A DNA stretch of 35,584 nt from Dactylosporangium sp. AC04546 (GTDB taxonomy: Bacteria; Actinomycetota; Actinomycetes; Mycobacteriales; Micromonosporaceae): assembly GCF_022095675.1 (NCBI RefSeq), contig NZ_JAHYSG010000121.1, positions 1 through 35,584 on the forward strand. The letters are read 5' to 3'. The position numbers were made by a program, and so were the translations under genes. Of this stretch, positions 26,256-34,376 are shown one piece after another; position 1 is the first letter of the stretch, and every line of letters begins with the position of its first letter. Below the pieces are notes generated by a model. The model saw only the letters and a list, made by a program, of their open reading frames with translations, had not been told where the DNA came from and made no database searches.

Positions 26256-27116
26256 TCAGCTCGCGCTGGCGGAGTCCCCAGCCGACTTGTCCTTGTTCAT
26301 GCTGGCCCGGATCTCGTCGAGGCGGGCGACGCTCGCGTCCTTCTGCCCGGTCGGCGCCGCGACGGCGGGCGAGTCCGGAGTGGCGGCGAGCTTCTCGCCG
26401 GCCATGCTGGCCCGGATCTGGTCGAGGCGCGAGCTGCCGGCCATGTCGAGCGTCGAGCGCTGCACCTCCAGCATCCGCCCCTCGACGGAGTTGGAGGCAA
26501 GCTCGGCGCGGCCCATCGCGTTGGCGTAGCGGCGCTCGATCTTCTCGCGCACCTCGTCGAGCGACGGGGTGTTGCCGGGGGCGGCGAGGCCGCTCATCGA
26601 CTCCAGCGACTTGGCGACCGTCTCCTGCATCTTCGCCTGCTCCAGCTGGCTGAGCAGCTTGGTGCGCTCGGCCAGCTTCTGCTGGAGCATCATCGCGTTG
26701 TTCTCGACCGCCTTGCGCGCCTGGGCGGCCGCGTTGAGCGACTGGTCGTGGAGGGTCTTGAGGTCCTCCATGCCCTGCTCGGCGGCGACCAGCTGGGTCG
26801 CGAACACCTGGGCGGTCTGCTCATACTGCGTGGCCTTGGCCTCGTCACCCTCGGCGCGCGACTTGTCGGCGAGCACGAGCGCCTGGCGGGCCGAGCCCTG
26901 CAGCTTCTCGACCTCGGACATCTGCCGCGACAGCCGCATCTCGAGCTGCCGCTGGTTGCCGATCACGGCCGCGGCCTGCTGCACCAGCGCCTGGTGCTGA
27001 CGCTGCGCGTCCTCGATCGCCTGCTGGATCTGCACCTTCGGATCGGCGTACTCGTCGATCTTGGCTCCGAAGAGCGCCATGAGGTACTTCCAGCCCTTAG
27101 CGAACGGATTCGCCAT
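26256..27116 (-). CDS. pspA: Phage-shock protein A (PspA/IM30 family)
   Basis: A 286-residue ESCRT-III-like protein that polymerises on damaged membranes and limits proton leakage. The N-terminal amphipathic helix ([20 protein letters not shown]) is followed by about 200 residues of coiled coil beginning [29 protein letters not shown], with the usual [15 protein letters not shown] and [14 protein letters not shown]. The C-terminus is longer than in E. coli and carries two copies of RLD[QE]IRASM (230-238 and 265-273) joined by a Pro/Ala linker. ATG at 27116 with AGAGGACC upstream. The 158-nt gap upstream probably holds a promoter, but none is clear. Confidence 0.95.
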   Translation of the reverse strand: MANPFAKGWKYLMALFGAKIDEYADPKVQIQQAIEDAQRQHQALVQQAAAVIGNQRQLEMRLSRQMSEVEKLQGSARQALVLADKSRAEGDEAKATQYEQTAQVFATQLVAAEQGMEDLKTLHDQSLNAAAQARKAVENNAMMLQQKLAERTKLLSQLEQAKMQETVAKSLESMSGLAAPGNTPSLDEVREKIERRYANAMGRAELASNSVEGRMLEVQRSTLDMAGSSRLDQIRASMAGEKLAATPDSPAVAAPTGQKDASVARLDEIRASMNKDKSAGDSASAS

Positions 27117-27274
27117 CTCGCGGTCCTCTCTCGGCCTGCACAGGAACGTGCGCTTTCCATCGTGTCAGGCGCGCGCTAGAGCGTCACGCCCACGTTGAGG
27201 GCAAACCCCCGGAAATTACGGTCAAAGTGGTTGGAACTTCACGCAACTCAGGGTGATCTCAGGGCTGCCCCTCC

Positions 27275-28084
27275 TCACTTACCCTCACCTCCGCCCGAGA
27301 GCGCGGAGCGGGACAGCCGCTCCGCCTCCGCGAGGCCCGCACGCAGCCCCTCGAGATCGTTGGTGAGCTCGGCGACCCGCGACGCGGTGAGCGACGCGCC
27401 GCCGGCGGTGGTGGCATGGAGGGCGAGCAGCTCCGACATCCGGGCGACGAGGCCCTCCAGCCCGAGCACCGCCGCCTGCATGCGGGCGAGGAGCATCTCC
27501 CGGGCCTCACGGAGCCGCCGGGCGACGTCGAGCTGGTCGGTGATCGCCCGCAGCGCCCGCTCCCGCTCATCGCGCAGCGGGCCGGCCGGCACGCCGCGCA
27601 GCCCGCGGTGCAGCTGGCCGCGGTCCTGCTCGAGCTGCGGCGCGTTGATCCGGGCCGCGGACTGCTCGATGAGCGTGACCTGGCCGGCGAAGCGGGCCAG
27701 GTCGTCGAGCGCGGCGGCCGCCTGGTCGTCGACCTCGCCGATCTGGCCGCGCAGGACCGGGTCGGGTGAGCTCTCCGACTGCTGCCGCAGCGTGCGCACG
27801 GCGGCTCCGGCCCGGCGCAACCACCGCTCGGCGTCGCTGCCCCGGGGCGGGGACGGCAGGTTGGGCGGCGCCTTGACCTGCGGCCGCCCGGAGCCGCCAC
27901 GGTCGGTCATCGCGCCGAGGCCGACCCGGATGCCGTAGACGGCGCCGGCGACGGCCAGCCCGACCGGCACGCCGACCACCAGGCCGGCCGGGGCGAGCGC
28001 GGCTGCGACCGCCCCGCCCAGGCCGCCCAGGATGCCGGCCGCGACGAGACCCCACGGCTCGGTCAGCTGCTCCTTGACGCCCAC
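27275..28084 (-). CDS. Membrane-anchored coiled-coil protein in the psp cluster
   Basis: A 269-residue protein not recognised as a named family. Two hydrophobic, Gly/Ala/Val-rich segments lie at about 12-30 and 33-52. A basic/Pro-rich linker follows, then an almost uninterrupted helical region (about 85-260) with heptad-like patterns such as EVDDQAAAALDDLARFAGQV and REAREMLLARMQAAVLGLEGLV. The layout (membrane hairpin plus long helices) is like PspM, so it may be a second PspA-binding membrane partner. GTG start 15 nt after the SBP-VWA stop indicates co-transcription. The end GGGEGK is hydrophilic. Function unknown. Confidence 0.75.
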   Translation of the reverse strand: MGVKEQLTEPWGLVAAGILGGLGGAVAAALAPAGLVVGVPVGLAVAGAVYGIRVGLGAMTDRGGSGRPQVKAPPNLPSPPRGSDAERWLRRAGAAVRTLRQQSESSPDPVLRGQIGEVDDQAAAALDDLARFAGQVTLIEQSAARINAPQLEQDRGQLHRGLRGVPAGPLRDERERALRAITDQLDVARRLREAREMLLARMQAAVLGLEGLVARMSELLALHATTAGGASLTASRVAELTNDLEGLRAGLAEAERLSRSALSGGGEGK

Positions 28085-28099
28085 GCCCGTAAGTGTGCC

Positions 28100-29917
28100 C
28101 TAGAAGTTGCTCAAGACGTTGACCAGAACCTTGTCGATCGTCGTCGGATCGCTGGCATCGTAGGCGGCCGCCCGCGACGCCGACGAGATCCGCTGCAGGA
28201 CGCCGAGGTCGGCCTGCCCGCCGTACGCGATGGTGAAGACACGCACCGGGATCTCCTTCTCGCCGGTGTCGATGTCGCGGACCAGGGCGTCGATGTCGCT
28301 GTCCTTCGGGTACTCGTTCTTGCCGTCGGTGAGCACCACGACCGCGTTGATGCGGCTCGGGTCGGCCACCGAGGCGACCTTGTTCTGGGCCGCCCGGGTC
28401 GTCGCGTAGAGCGCGGTGCCGCCCTCGGCGCTGAGCGACTTCACGACCTGCTCCAGCCGGGCCCGGTTGGCCGACAGTGCGCCGATCGGGACCTGCTCGG
28501 TGTACGGCGTCGCGGCCCCGTTGACCTCGGTCGAGAACGTCCAGAGGCCGACCTCGTCGTCCGGGGCGAGCAGCGTCAGCGACTGCAGGGCGGCCTTCTT
28601 GGCCAGCTCGATGCGGGTCTGCCCGTTGCCGGCGTCATTGTTCATCGAGCCGGACACGTCCAGCACGAGCAGCACCTTGGCCCGCTTGCGCTGGGCGTCC
28701 CAGGTCGTCAGGGCCTTCTCCAGCACCTGCGGCGCCGGCGGGTCGATGACGGTGAACTTGGCGTCGGGCAGCAGGCCGTTCGCGGTGCTCAGGCCGGCCC
28801 CGCCCGCGCCCTCGAAGGTGCGGAACGCCAGGTCGGTGAAGCGCTTCTGCTGCTTGCTGTCCTTCACGTACCCCAGGAAGTCGTTGGCCGCCGCCTTCTG
28901 CTCGTCACTCGCGTTCGCCAGCACGACGTACGGGTGGTCGGACAGCAGCGTGCCTTCCTTCGGGTAGATCGCGACCAGCGGCACCCGCGGCTTGGGCCCC
29001 TTGCCGGCCAGCGCCGGGTCGCCGGTCGGGTTGCCCTGGTTGTAGTCGTAGACCGACTTCTCCTCGACGGCCACGGCGCTCACGTACGTCGTGCCGCGCC
29101 CTGCCTGGTCCGCCGCGGCGAGGTTGGACAGGAACGTCAGCGTCGTGTCGCCGTAGTGGACGACGCCGGACTCGACCGACTTGACGTACTGGAGCACGCC
29201 CGCGTTCGACAGGTCCTTGTCGGTGAGGTCGGTCGACCGGCCGGTCGCCGCGAAGTAGGCGCCGATCGTGGCGTTGAGGCCCGACGTCGAGTAGTGCGGG
29301 TTGGTCTTGCCGAGCTTGAAGCGACCCCACTCCGGGTGCCCCTTCGAGCCCCACCCGTTCGGGTCGTTGGTGAGGCCGAGGACGTCGCTCCAGCCGATCG
29401 GCTTCGACGGCCAGCCGAGCGCCTCCGCCATCGGCTTGGGCATCGCGAGCACCAGCGGCGACTGCGCGATCGTCGGCAGCTTCCCATCGGGCACGAGCGT
29501 GCCCTTGTCACCGGCGGCCAGCCGCTGCTTCAGCAGCGACACCCAGGACGACGCCGCCGGCGTCCAGACCTGCGGCACCGGCCCGTCCTTGTCCGCGTTC
29601 CAGCCGGCGGCCAGCGCGTCGAGCGCGGCGCCCGAGGCCTTCGAGGTCACGACCGGGTCGGCGCACTTGCCGTCGAACCGCCGGTCGTCCTGGATGTAGC
29701 TCTTGGCGATCTGCTGCAGGAGCGCGGCCTTCTCGCTGGAGGCGGCGATGTTGAGCGTGATGCAGCCGTCCCGGTGCGGGTTGGCCTCCGGCTCGTCGCC
29801 GTCGTTGGCGGCCCTCAGCACGAAGTAGACGCCGCAGATCGCGACCAGACCGACCACGACCGCGATGATGATCGGTAAGGGACTACGCCGCCGCTGGTAC
29901 GGTGCCGGGAAGGTCAC
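28100..29917 (-). CDS. Membrane-anchored solute-binding/VWA fusion protein
   Basis: A 605-residue protein with a single N-terminal anchor (about 13-33) and an extracellular remainder. Residues 50-395 look like a type-2 periplasmic solute-binding domain: TLNIAASSEKAALLQQIAKSY, QVWTPAASSWVSLLKQR, SPLVLAMPKPMAEALGW, TNPHYSTSGLNATIGAYFAAT and HPYVVLANASDEQKAAANDFL. Residues 412-605 form a VWA domain with a complete MIDAS: DVSGSMN (Asp420, Ser422, Ser424), Thr501 and LTDG (Asp531). VWA domains bind protein partners through a metal. The gene lies between clgR and the psp genes. The GTG at 29917 has GGAGG upstream. Ligand and partner are unknown. Confidence 0.9.
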   Translation of the reverse strand: MTFPAPYQRRRSPLPIIIAVVVGLVAICGVYFVLRAANDGDEPEANPHRDGCITLNIAASSEKAALLQQIAKSYIQDDRRFDGKCADPVVTSKASGAALDALAAGWNADKDGPVPQVWTPAASSWVSLLKQRLAAGDKGTLVPDGKLPTIAQSPLVLAMPKPMAEALGWPSKPIGWSDVLGLTNDPNGWGSKGHPEWGRFKLGKTNPHYSTSGLNATIGAYFAATGRSTDLTDKDLSNAGVLQYVKSVESGVVHYGDTTLTFLSNLAAADQAGRGTTYVSAVAVEEKSVYDYNQGNPTGDPALAGKGPKPRVPLVAIYPKEGTLLSDHPYVVLANASDEQKAAANDFLGYVKDSKQQKRFTDLAFRTFEGAGGAGLSTANGLLPDAKFTVIDPPAPQVLEKALTTWDAQRKRAKVLLVLDVSGSMNNDAGNGQTRIELAKKAALQSLTLLAPDDEVGLWTFSTEVNGAATPYTEQVPIGALSANRARLEQVVKSLSAEGGTALYATTRAAQNKVASVADPSRINAVVVLTDGKNEYPKDSDIDALVRDIDTGEKEIPVRVFTIAYGGQADLGVLQRISSASRAAAYDASDPTTIDKVLVNVLSNF

Positions 29918-30044
29918 GGTTCGTTCGCCTCCGCGAGAAGCCTGCTGGTGCGCCGAGTGCCCAGCGTGGCACCAGTGTCGCAGGTGCGGTCGAATAGCCC
30001 GGTGCCCCCTGGCACCCGGTTGACCTTGCTCCTTTTGCGCCCCC

Positions 30045-30069
30045 GACCGGCCGACGGCGGCCGCCGGTC
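30045..30069 (-). terminator. Weak hairpin directly after clgR
   Basis: GACCGGC (30045-30051) pairs with GCCGGTC (30063-30069) around 11 nt, beginning 2 nt after the clgR stop. A second small stem, GGTGCC CCCT GGCACC, lies at 30001-30016. Neither has a T-run. They may reduce read-through from clgR into the SBP-VWA gene. Confidence 0.35.
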
Positions 30070-30071
30070 AC

Positions 30072-30578
30072 TCAGGCGGCGTAGACGACCTCGCGCTCGC
30101 GGTCGATCGGCCCACGACTCGCGCGCAGGGTGGTCCGCAGCGGCCTGTCATGGTGCACCGCGACCGACAGCTTCGCGTCGGCCGAGATCTTGGCCTTGGG
30201 AGTCCCGCGGCTCAGGCGCGCCTCCGGCCCTGCGCCCGCGGCGGCGGCAGCGGGCTCCACGGCGGCCTCGTCGGACGACCCGGTCGAAGCGGGTGCCGGC
30301 GTGGCCGAGTCCGGCGCGCCGACCGGCACGAGCACCGGCGGCATGTCCTCGGCGAGCGCCAGCGTGTCGCTCACGTCGCGCAGCACCTCGGACAGCGCGG
30401 CGCCCAGCGCCTCGCAGATCGCGGCGAGCAGCTCGCTCGACGCTTCCTTCTGGCCGCGCTCGATCTCCGACAGGTAGCCCAGGCTCACGTTGGCGGCCGT
30501 GGACACCTCGCGCAGCGTGCGGTGCTGGGCCTGCCGTCGCGCGCGCAGCGCGTCACCGATGACTCGACGAAGCAGCAC
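30072..30578 (-). CDS. clgR: Transcriptional activator ClgR (Xre-family HTH)
   Basis: A 168-residue activator of clp/lon protease genes and, in mycobacteria, of the pspA operon. The HTH lies in residues 18-45 ([20 protein letters not shown], then [12 protein letters not shown]), which is nearly diagnostic for ClgR. An Ala/Pro-rich acidic linker follows and then [20 protein letters not shown]. The protein ends in VVYAA; in Streptomyces two C-terminal alanines mark ClgR for ClpP degradation, so the same feedback is likely. GTG at 30578 has a GGGGGTG ribosome site; upstream codons lack family similarity. A dyad lies 41-62 nt upstream. Confidence 0.92.
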   Translation of the reverse strand: MLLRRVIGDALRARRQAQHRTLREVSTAANVSLGYLSEIERGQKEASSELLAAICEALGAALSEVLRDVSDTLALAEDMPPVLVPVGAPDSATPAPASTGSSDEAAVEPAAAAAGAGPEARLSRGTPKAKISADAKLSVAVHHDRPLRTTLRASRGPIDREREVVYAA

Positions 30579-30618
30579 GGTGGCACCCCCTCTGACGCAG
30601 CTGGCAAGACCGCGAAAA

Positions 30619-30640
30619 CTGGTACCCGTCACGGTACCTG
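30619..30640. promoter_or_regulatory. Dyad in the clgR promoter region
   Basis: Two GGTACC palindromes (30621-30626 and 30633-30638) are separated by 6 nt. With their flanks they form a near-symmetric CTGGTACC / GGTACCTG element about 41 nt upstream of the clgR start. The spacing between centres is 12 bp. It may be an operator or part of the promoter; the binding protein is unknown. Confidence 0.4.
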
Positions 30641-30671
30641 GTGCGGAGCCGATCGACACCCCGCCCCGCGG

Positions 30672-31166
30672 TTATCGAGGGGTGAGGGTCTCGCCCAGCA
30701 GGCGAACGGCGGCCTCGACGGCCCCCCGCCGGATCGCCGGCCGGTCACCCTCGAGGGTGAGCTCGCGCACCTCGACCCGCTCCGGGTCCCCGGGCGCCGC
30801 GGGCGGACCGACCACCGCCACGTAGACCCGCCCGACCGGCTGACCAGCCTGGGAATCGGGGCCGGCCACCCCGGTGGTGGCGGCCGCCCAGTCGGAGCCG
30901 CACCGCTCGCGGGCCCCGGCGGCGAGCGCCGCCGCGACCGACGGGTCGACCGGGCCGTGCGCGTCGAGCAACGGTGCGGGCACGCCGAGGAGTGTCGCCT
31001 TCAGGGCTGTTGCGTACGCCACGATGCCCCCGCGGAACACCCGGCTGGCCCCCGGCACCTCCACGAAGGCGGCCGCCAGCAGCCCGCCGGTCAGCGACTC
31101 GGCCACCGCGAGGGTCTCACCGCGGGCGGCGAGCGTCGTGAGGATCGTCTCGGCGTCACTTGTCAT
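30672..31166 (-). CDS. cinA: CinA C-terminal domain protein (PncC-type NMN amidohydrolase)
   Basis: A 164-residue stand-alone CinA C-terminal domain. In bacteria this domain (PncC) deamidates nicotinamide mononucleotide for NAD recycling. Conserved features are VAESLTGGLLAAAFVEVPGAS, FRGGIVAYATALKATLLGV, and TTGVAGPDSQAGQPVGRVYVA. The N-terminal MoaB-like domain of full CinA is absent, which is usual in this actinobacterial gene order. The ATG overlaps the pgsA stop by 4 nt, so it is translated in the rimO-pgsA-cinA operon. clgR follows after 93 nt with its own promoter region. Confidence 0.92.
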   Translation of the reverse strand: MTSDAETILTTLAARGETLAVAESLTGGLLAAAFVEVPGASRVFRGGIVAYATALKATLLGVPAPLLDAHGPVDPSVAAALAAGARERCGSDWAAATTGVAGPDSQAGQPVGRVYVAVVGPPAAPGDPERVEVRELTLEGDRPAIRRGAVEAAVRLLGETLTPR

Positions 31167-31783
31167 GCGACCGGCTCGTCGGCTGGGGGCGCCACGGCGG
31201 GCGCCGCGCCGGGAAAGGGCAACGGCGACCGCCGGAGGCGGATCGCCCGGAGGACATAGTCCGCACCTGTGACGACCGTCACCGCGACGGCGGCGAACAT
31301 CAGCCAGGGCCCGACGGCGGCGAGGCCGTCGGGCAGCGGCGACAGATACCACCCGATCGCCAGGATCTGCAGCGCCGTCTTGACCTTGCCGCCCCGGCTG
31401 GCCGGGATCACCCCGCGCCGGATCACCCAGAACCGCAGGGCGGTCACGCCCCACTCGCGGACCAGGATGAGGACGGTCACCCACCAGGGCAGCTCGTCGT
31501 AGAACGACAGCAGGACGAGCGCCGCGCCGGTGAGGGCCTTGTCGGCGATCGGGTCGGCGACCTTGCCGAACGACGTCACCAGGTTGTGCGCGCGGGCGAT
31601 CCAGCCGTCGATGTAGTCGGTCGCCGAGGCGATGACGAAGATGATCCCCGCCGCGAGCTGCCAGCCGTCGCGCGTCATGCCGCTCGCCACGACGCAGCCG
31701 ACGAACACCGGCACGAGCGCCATCCGCACGACCGTGAGGACGTTGGCCGCGTTGAGCAGGGGAACGGGCTTGACCGGCGTCAT
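31163..31783 (-). CDS. pgsA: CDP-diacylglycerol-glycerol-3-phosphate 3-phosphatidyltransferase-type enzyme
   Basis: A 206-residue membrane enzyme of the CDP-alcohol phosphatidyltransferase family, which makes phosphatidylglycerol phosphate. The signature is complete: the Asp/Gly/Ala-Arg part in [11 protein letters not shown] and the following Gly and two Asp in [12 protein letters not shown]. The N-terminus [17 protein letters not shown] is typical of PgsA. Five to six membrane helices are visible. The ATG at 31783 overlaps the rimO stop by 4 nt, and the stop overlaps cinA by 4 nt. In mycobacteria the corresponding gene (pgsA3) also stands beside clgR. The Pro/Ala-rich C-terminal tail is unusual but probably unstructured. 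Confidence 0.94.
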   Translation of the reverse strand: MTPVKPVPLLNAANVLTVVRMALVPVFVGCVVASGMTRDGWQLAAGIIFVIASATDYIDGWIARAHNLVTSFGKVADPIADKALTGAALVLLSFYDELPWWVTVLILVREWGVTALRFWVIRRGVIPASRGGKVKTALQILAIGWYLSPLPDGLAAVGPWLMFAAVAVTVVTGADYVLRAIRLRRSPLPFPGAAPAVAPPADEPVA

Positions 31784-33222
31784 GGCCGGAAGCTCACAGC
31801 CGGACTGATCATCTCGAGCGGCACCGCCACCAGGTCGACGCCGACACTGTCGGTGATCTTGGCGCGCACGAAGTCGCCGGGTCGCAGCACGGCCGGGTCC
31901 AGCCCGGCGCCGGCGACGAGCGTGGTCGAGCCGTCGACCTCGGGCGCCTGGTGCGCGGCCCGGCCCTCCACCTCGCCGTCCTCGATCTGGTCGACGAGCA
32001 CCTCGACGATCGACCCCACGCGGTCGGTGGCGCGCTGGGCGCACAGCTCCTCCGCGAGGGCGCTCATCCAGTCATACCGCTTCTTGATCGTGCCGGCGGA
32101 GACCTTGTCCGGCAGGTCGGCCGCCTCGGTGCCGTCCTCGTCGCTGTAGTCGAACACGCCGACCGCGTCGAGCCGCGCCTCGGTCAGGAACCGCGCCAGC
32201 TCGTCGACGTCGGCCCGCGTCTCGCCGGGGAACCCGACGATGACGTTGCTGCGGGCGCCGGCCTCGGGGTCGAGCTGGCGCACAGTGTGCAGCAGCTCCA
32301 GGAAGCGCTCGGTCGAGCCGAACCGGCGCATGCGGCGCAGCACCGGCTCGCTGGAGTGCTGGAACGACAGGTCGAAGTAGGGCGCGACGCCCGGCGTGGT
32401 GGCGATCGCCTCGACCAGGCCGGGGCGGGTCTCGGCCGGCTGGAGATAGGAGACGCGCACCCGCACGATGCCGTCGACCTCGGCCAGCTGGGGCAGCAGC
32501 TTCTCCAGCAGGCGCGGGTCGCCCAGGTCCTTGCCGTAGGACGTCGAGTTCTCACTCACCAGGACCAGCTCGCGCACGCCGCTGCGGGCCAGCCACTCGG
32601 CCTCGGCGAGCACCTCGTCGGGCGTGCGCGACACGAAGGCGCCACGGAACGACGGGATCGCGCAGAACGAGCAGCGCCGGTCGCAGCCGCTCGCGAGCTT
32701 GAGCGGCGCGACCGGCCCCGACTCGAGCCGCTGGCGCATGACGCCGCGCAGGTGCGCCGGCAGGTGCCCGGGTGTGACGACGGTCTCGACCGCCGCCCGC
32801 CGCTCCACCGGCGTGATCGGCAGCAGGGTGCGCCGGTCGCGGGGCGCGTGCGAGGCGATCGTCTCGCCGGCGAGGATCGCGTCGAGGCGGGCCGCCATGT
32901 CCGGGTAGTGGTCGAAGCCCAGCACCGCGTGCGCCTCGGGCAGCTCGCCCGCCAGCTGCTCGCCATAGCGCTCGGCGAGACAGCCGGTCGCCACCACCTT
33001 CGCGCCGGTGTCGGCCGCCGCGAGTAACGTGTCGATCGAGTCCTGCTTGGCCTTGGCGACGAACCCGCAGGTGTTGACCAGCACGACATCGGCGTCGGTG
33101 CCGTCGGTGGTGACGGACCAGCCGCCCTCGGCCAGGCGCGCGGCGAGCTCCTCGGAGTCCACCTCGTTGCGGGCACAGCCCAGTGTGAGCAGGGCTACGC
33201 GACGGTCAGCGTTGGTGGACAT
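31780..33222 (-). CDS. rimO: Ribosomal protein S12 methylthiotransferase RimO
   Basis: A 480-residue radical SAM enzyme that adds a methylthio group to a conserved aspartate of ribosomal protein S12. The N-terminal UPF0004 domain has its three cluster cysteines (Cys16 in LGCARNE, Cys52 in NTCGF, Cys81 in TGCLAERYG). The radical SAM motif is [16 protein letters not shown] (Cys180, Cys184, Cys187). A C-terminal TRAM domain follows ([13 protein letters not shown]). The second Fe-S signature and [15 protein letters not shown] [11 protein letters not shown] are as in RimO rather than MiaB. The ATG at 33222 is preferred over a TTG ten codons upstream. It heads the rimO-pgsA-cinA operon. Confidence 0.96.
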   Translation of the reverse strand: MSTNADRRVALLTLGCARNEVDSEELAARLAEGGWSVTTDGTDADVVLVNTCGFVAKAKQDSIDTLLAAADTGAKVVATGCLAERYGEQLAGELPEAHAVLGFDHYPDMAARLDAILAGETIASHAPRDRRTLLPITPVERRAAVETVVTPGHLPAHLRGVMRQRLESGPVAPLKLASGCDRRCSFCAIPSFRGAFVSRTPDEVLAEAEWLARSGVRELVLVSENSTSYGKDLGDPRLLEKLLPQLAEVDGIVRVRVSYLQPAETRPGLVEAIATTPGVAPYFDLSFQHSSEPVLRRMRRFGSTERFLELLHTVRQLDPEAGARSNVIVGFPGETRADVDELARFLTEARLDAVGVFDYSDEDGTEAADLPDKVSAGTIKKRYDWMSALAEELCAQRATDRVGSIVEVLVDQIEDGEVEGRAAHQAPEVDGSTTLVAGAGLDPAVLRPGDFVRAKITDSVGVDLVAVPLEMISPAVSFRP

Positions 33223-33272
33223 GCTGTCGAGGGTACCGACCGGGACTGACAATTTGCCGGGCGGATCCTGCC

Positions 33273-33728
33273 CTAGCCCGCCGTGATCGGGGCGGGAAAC
33301 GGGTCACGGAAAGTGAACGCGTCGGCCGTCGCGCCGGTGCGTCGCAGGAGGTCGAGCCGCTCGCCGGCCTCGACCGTCGTCGGGGTGTGTCCCGCCGGGA
33401 CCCACCAGAGGACCGCGTAGACGTCGCCGAAGGGCTCGAACCACTCGCGCCGTCTCCGCAGTACATCCAGATGAGGGCTCCGGAAGGCGAACTCGCGCAG
33501 GGCGTCCAGGCTCTCCCAGACCGACAGGTTGACCAGGACATCCGGGCCGAACGGGCGCAACGAGGTCGCGTCGGCGCCGCCGCCGTCGACCAGACGCCAC
33601 ACGAATCCGGGCGACGCGTCGGCGATGGCGTTGATCCGGTCGAGGTCGCCGTAGAAGTCGGCTACTCGGGGGTCGTCCTGGGCCGCGATCATGCGGCCCA
33701 CGTTGAGCTGCGCGAGGTGTGAGGTCAT
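33273..33728 (-). CDS. DUF3291 family protein
   Basis: A 151-residue soluble protein of the DUF3291 family, which has an ABM-like dimeric barrel pattern. Seen here: [46 protein letters not shown] start, [38 protein letters not shown] middle, and [21 protein letters not shown] near the end. The Trp/His set ([27 protein letters not shown]) is conserved in the family, but the reaction is unknown. A -10-like TAGAAT lies 6 nt before the ATG with a TTAAAA -35 17 nt further, so the message is probably leaderless. An AT-rich dyad in that promoter suggests regulation. Confidence 0.85.
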   Translation of the reverse strand: MTSHLAQLNVGRMIAAQDDPRVADFYGDLDRINAIADASPGFVWRLVDGGGADATSLRPFGPDVLVNLSVWESLDALREFAFRSPHLDVLRRRREWFEPFGDVYAVLWWVPAGHTPTTVEAGERLDLLRRTGATADAFTFRDPFPAPITAG

Positions 33729-33734
33729 GCGGGG

Positions 33735-33763
33735 ATTCTAAAACAAACGTCCATTGTTTTTAA
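33735..33763 (-). promoter_or_regulatory. DUF3291 promoter with an AT-rich operator dyad
   Basis: On the minus strand TTAAAA (33763-33758), a 17-nt spacer and TAGAAT (33740-33735) form a good promoter 6 nt before the ATG. The spacer contains a perfect 7-bp dyad, AAAACAA (33740-33746) and TTGTTTT (33754-33760), separated by 7 nt. The AT richness stands out in this genome. Placement over the promoter fits a repressor site (TetR or MarR type). The -35 overlaps the stop codon of the HTH gene. Confidence 0.6.
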
Positions 33764-34368
33764 TCCCGGTGTTCTTCGTCCCGGTCCACCACGACGCAGC
33801 ACCCGCCCGGCCGCGGGTCGATACGCACACGTGGCCCGATGGCGCCCTCCAGCAGCGCCAGGTTCGCGCCGCACACCACCCCGGGGTGGGTCCGCGCGAC
33901 GCCGTCGAACGGGCAGTTCCGCAGCCGCCAGACGTCCCCGTCCGGGTACGGCTCGTAGCCCAGCCGCCGCAGCACCTCCTCGGTGTCGCCCTCGCCGGCC
34001 AGGCGCGCGCCCTGCTTGCGGGCGGCCGCGTACAGCGCCGGCTCGGCGCCGACCTCCTCCACCGCGTCGGCGAACACCTCGGCGAGCACGCGGTACCCGC
34101 GTGGCGGCAGGCTCACCGACAGCTCGCGCGGCGCTCGGCGGTACAACTTGGAAGGCCGCCCGGCCCTGGGTCCGGAGCGCTGCGCGAAGGAGATCTCCAG
34201 CAGGCCCGCCTCGGCGAGCTTGTCGAGGTGGTGCGCGGCCAGGTTCCGCCCGATCCCGAGCGCCTCGGCAACGCCGTCGCGGCTCACCGGCACGGCCGCT
34301 GCGGCCACGTGCTCATATACCGCCCGGCGCTGCGGCTCACCCAGCACCGCGAGCGACTCGACTTCCAC
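33760..34368 (-). CDS. HTH regulator with cysteine-rich C-terminus
   Basis: A 202-residue transcription regulator. A winged HTH (about 4-78: LAVLGEPQRRAVYEHV, RDGVAEALGIGRNLAAHHLDKLAEAGLL, GRPSKLYRR) is followed by a helical linker and a sensor-like part. That part has cysteines at 152, 166, 190 and 191 (NCPFD, VVCGANLALLEG, GGCCVV). The spacing recalls Fe-S-binding repressors of the SufR kind, but the last pair is adjacent and no cluster has been shown, so a redox or metal role is inferred. The GTG at 34368 is 9 nt after the AEC permease stop, implying one operon. The C-terminus DRDEEHRD is acidic. Confidence 0.8.
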   Translation of the reverse strand: MEVESLAVLGEPQRRAVYEHVAAAAVPVSRDGVAEALGIGRNLAAHHLDKLAEAGLLEISFAQRSGPRAGRPSKLYRRAPRELSVSLPPRGYRVLAEVFADAVEEVGAEPALYAAARKQGARLAGEGDTEEVLRRLGYEPYPDGDVWRLRNCPFDGVARTHPGVVCGANLALLEGAIGPRVRIDPRPGGCCVVVDRDEEHRD

Positions 34369-34376
34369 GCCGACAA

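Noticed and set aside
27170..27190. ClgR-like CGCTAGAGCG upstream of pspA
   Set aside because: The spacer is one base shorter than the corynebacterial consensus and the arms are not symmetric; no supporting -35/-10 was found.
29921..29937. ClgR box (GTTCGC-type) before the SBP-VWA gene
   Set aside because: The spacing between CGC and GCG is one or two bases off the published patterns, and the sequence is explained by the GGAGG ribosome site.
30672..31484. Full-length CinA with an extra N-terminal domain
   Set aside because: The extra upstream residues are the antisense-like frame of pgsA; CinA C-terminal homology starts at the ATG at 31166, which overlaps the pgsA stop in the usual way.
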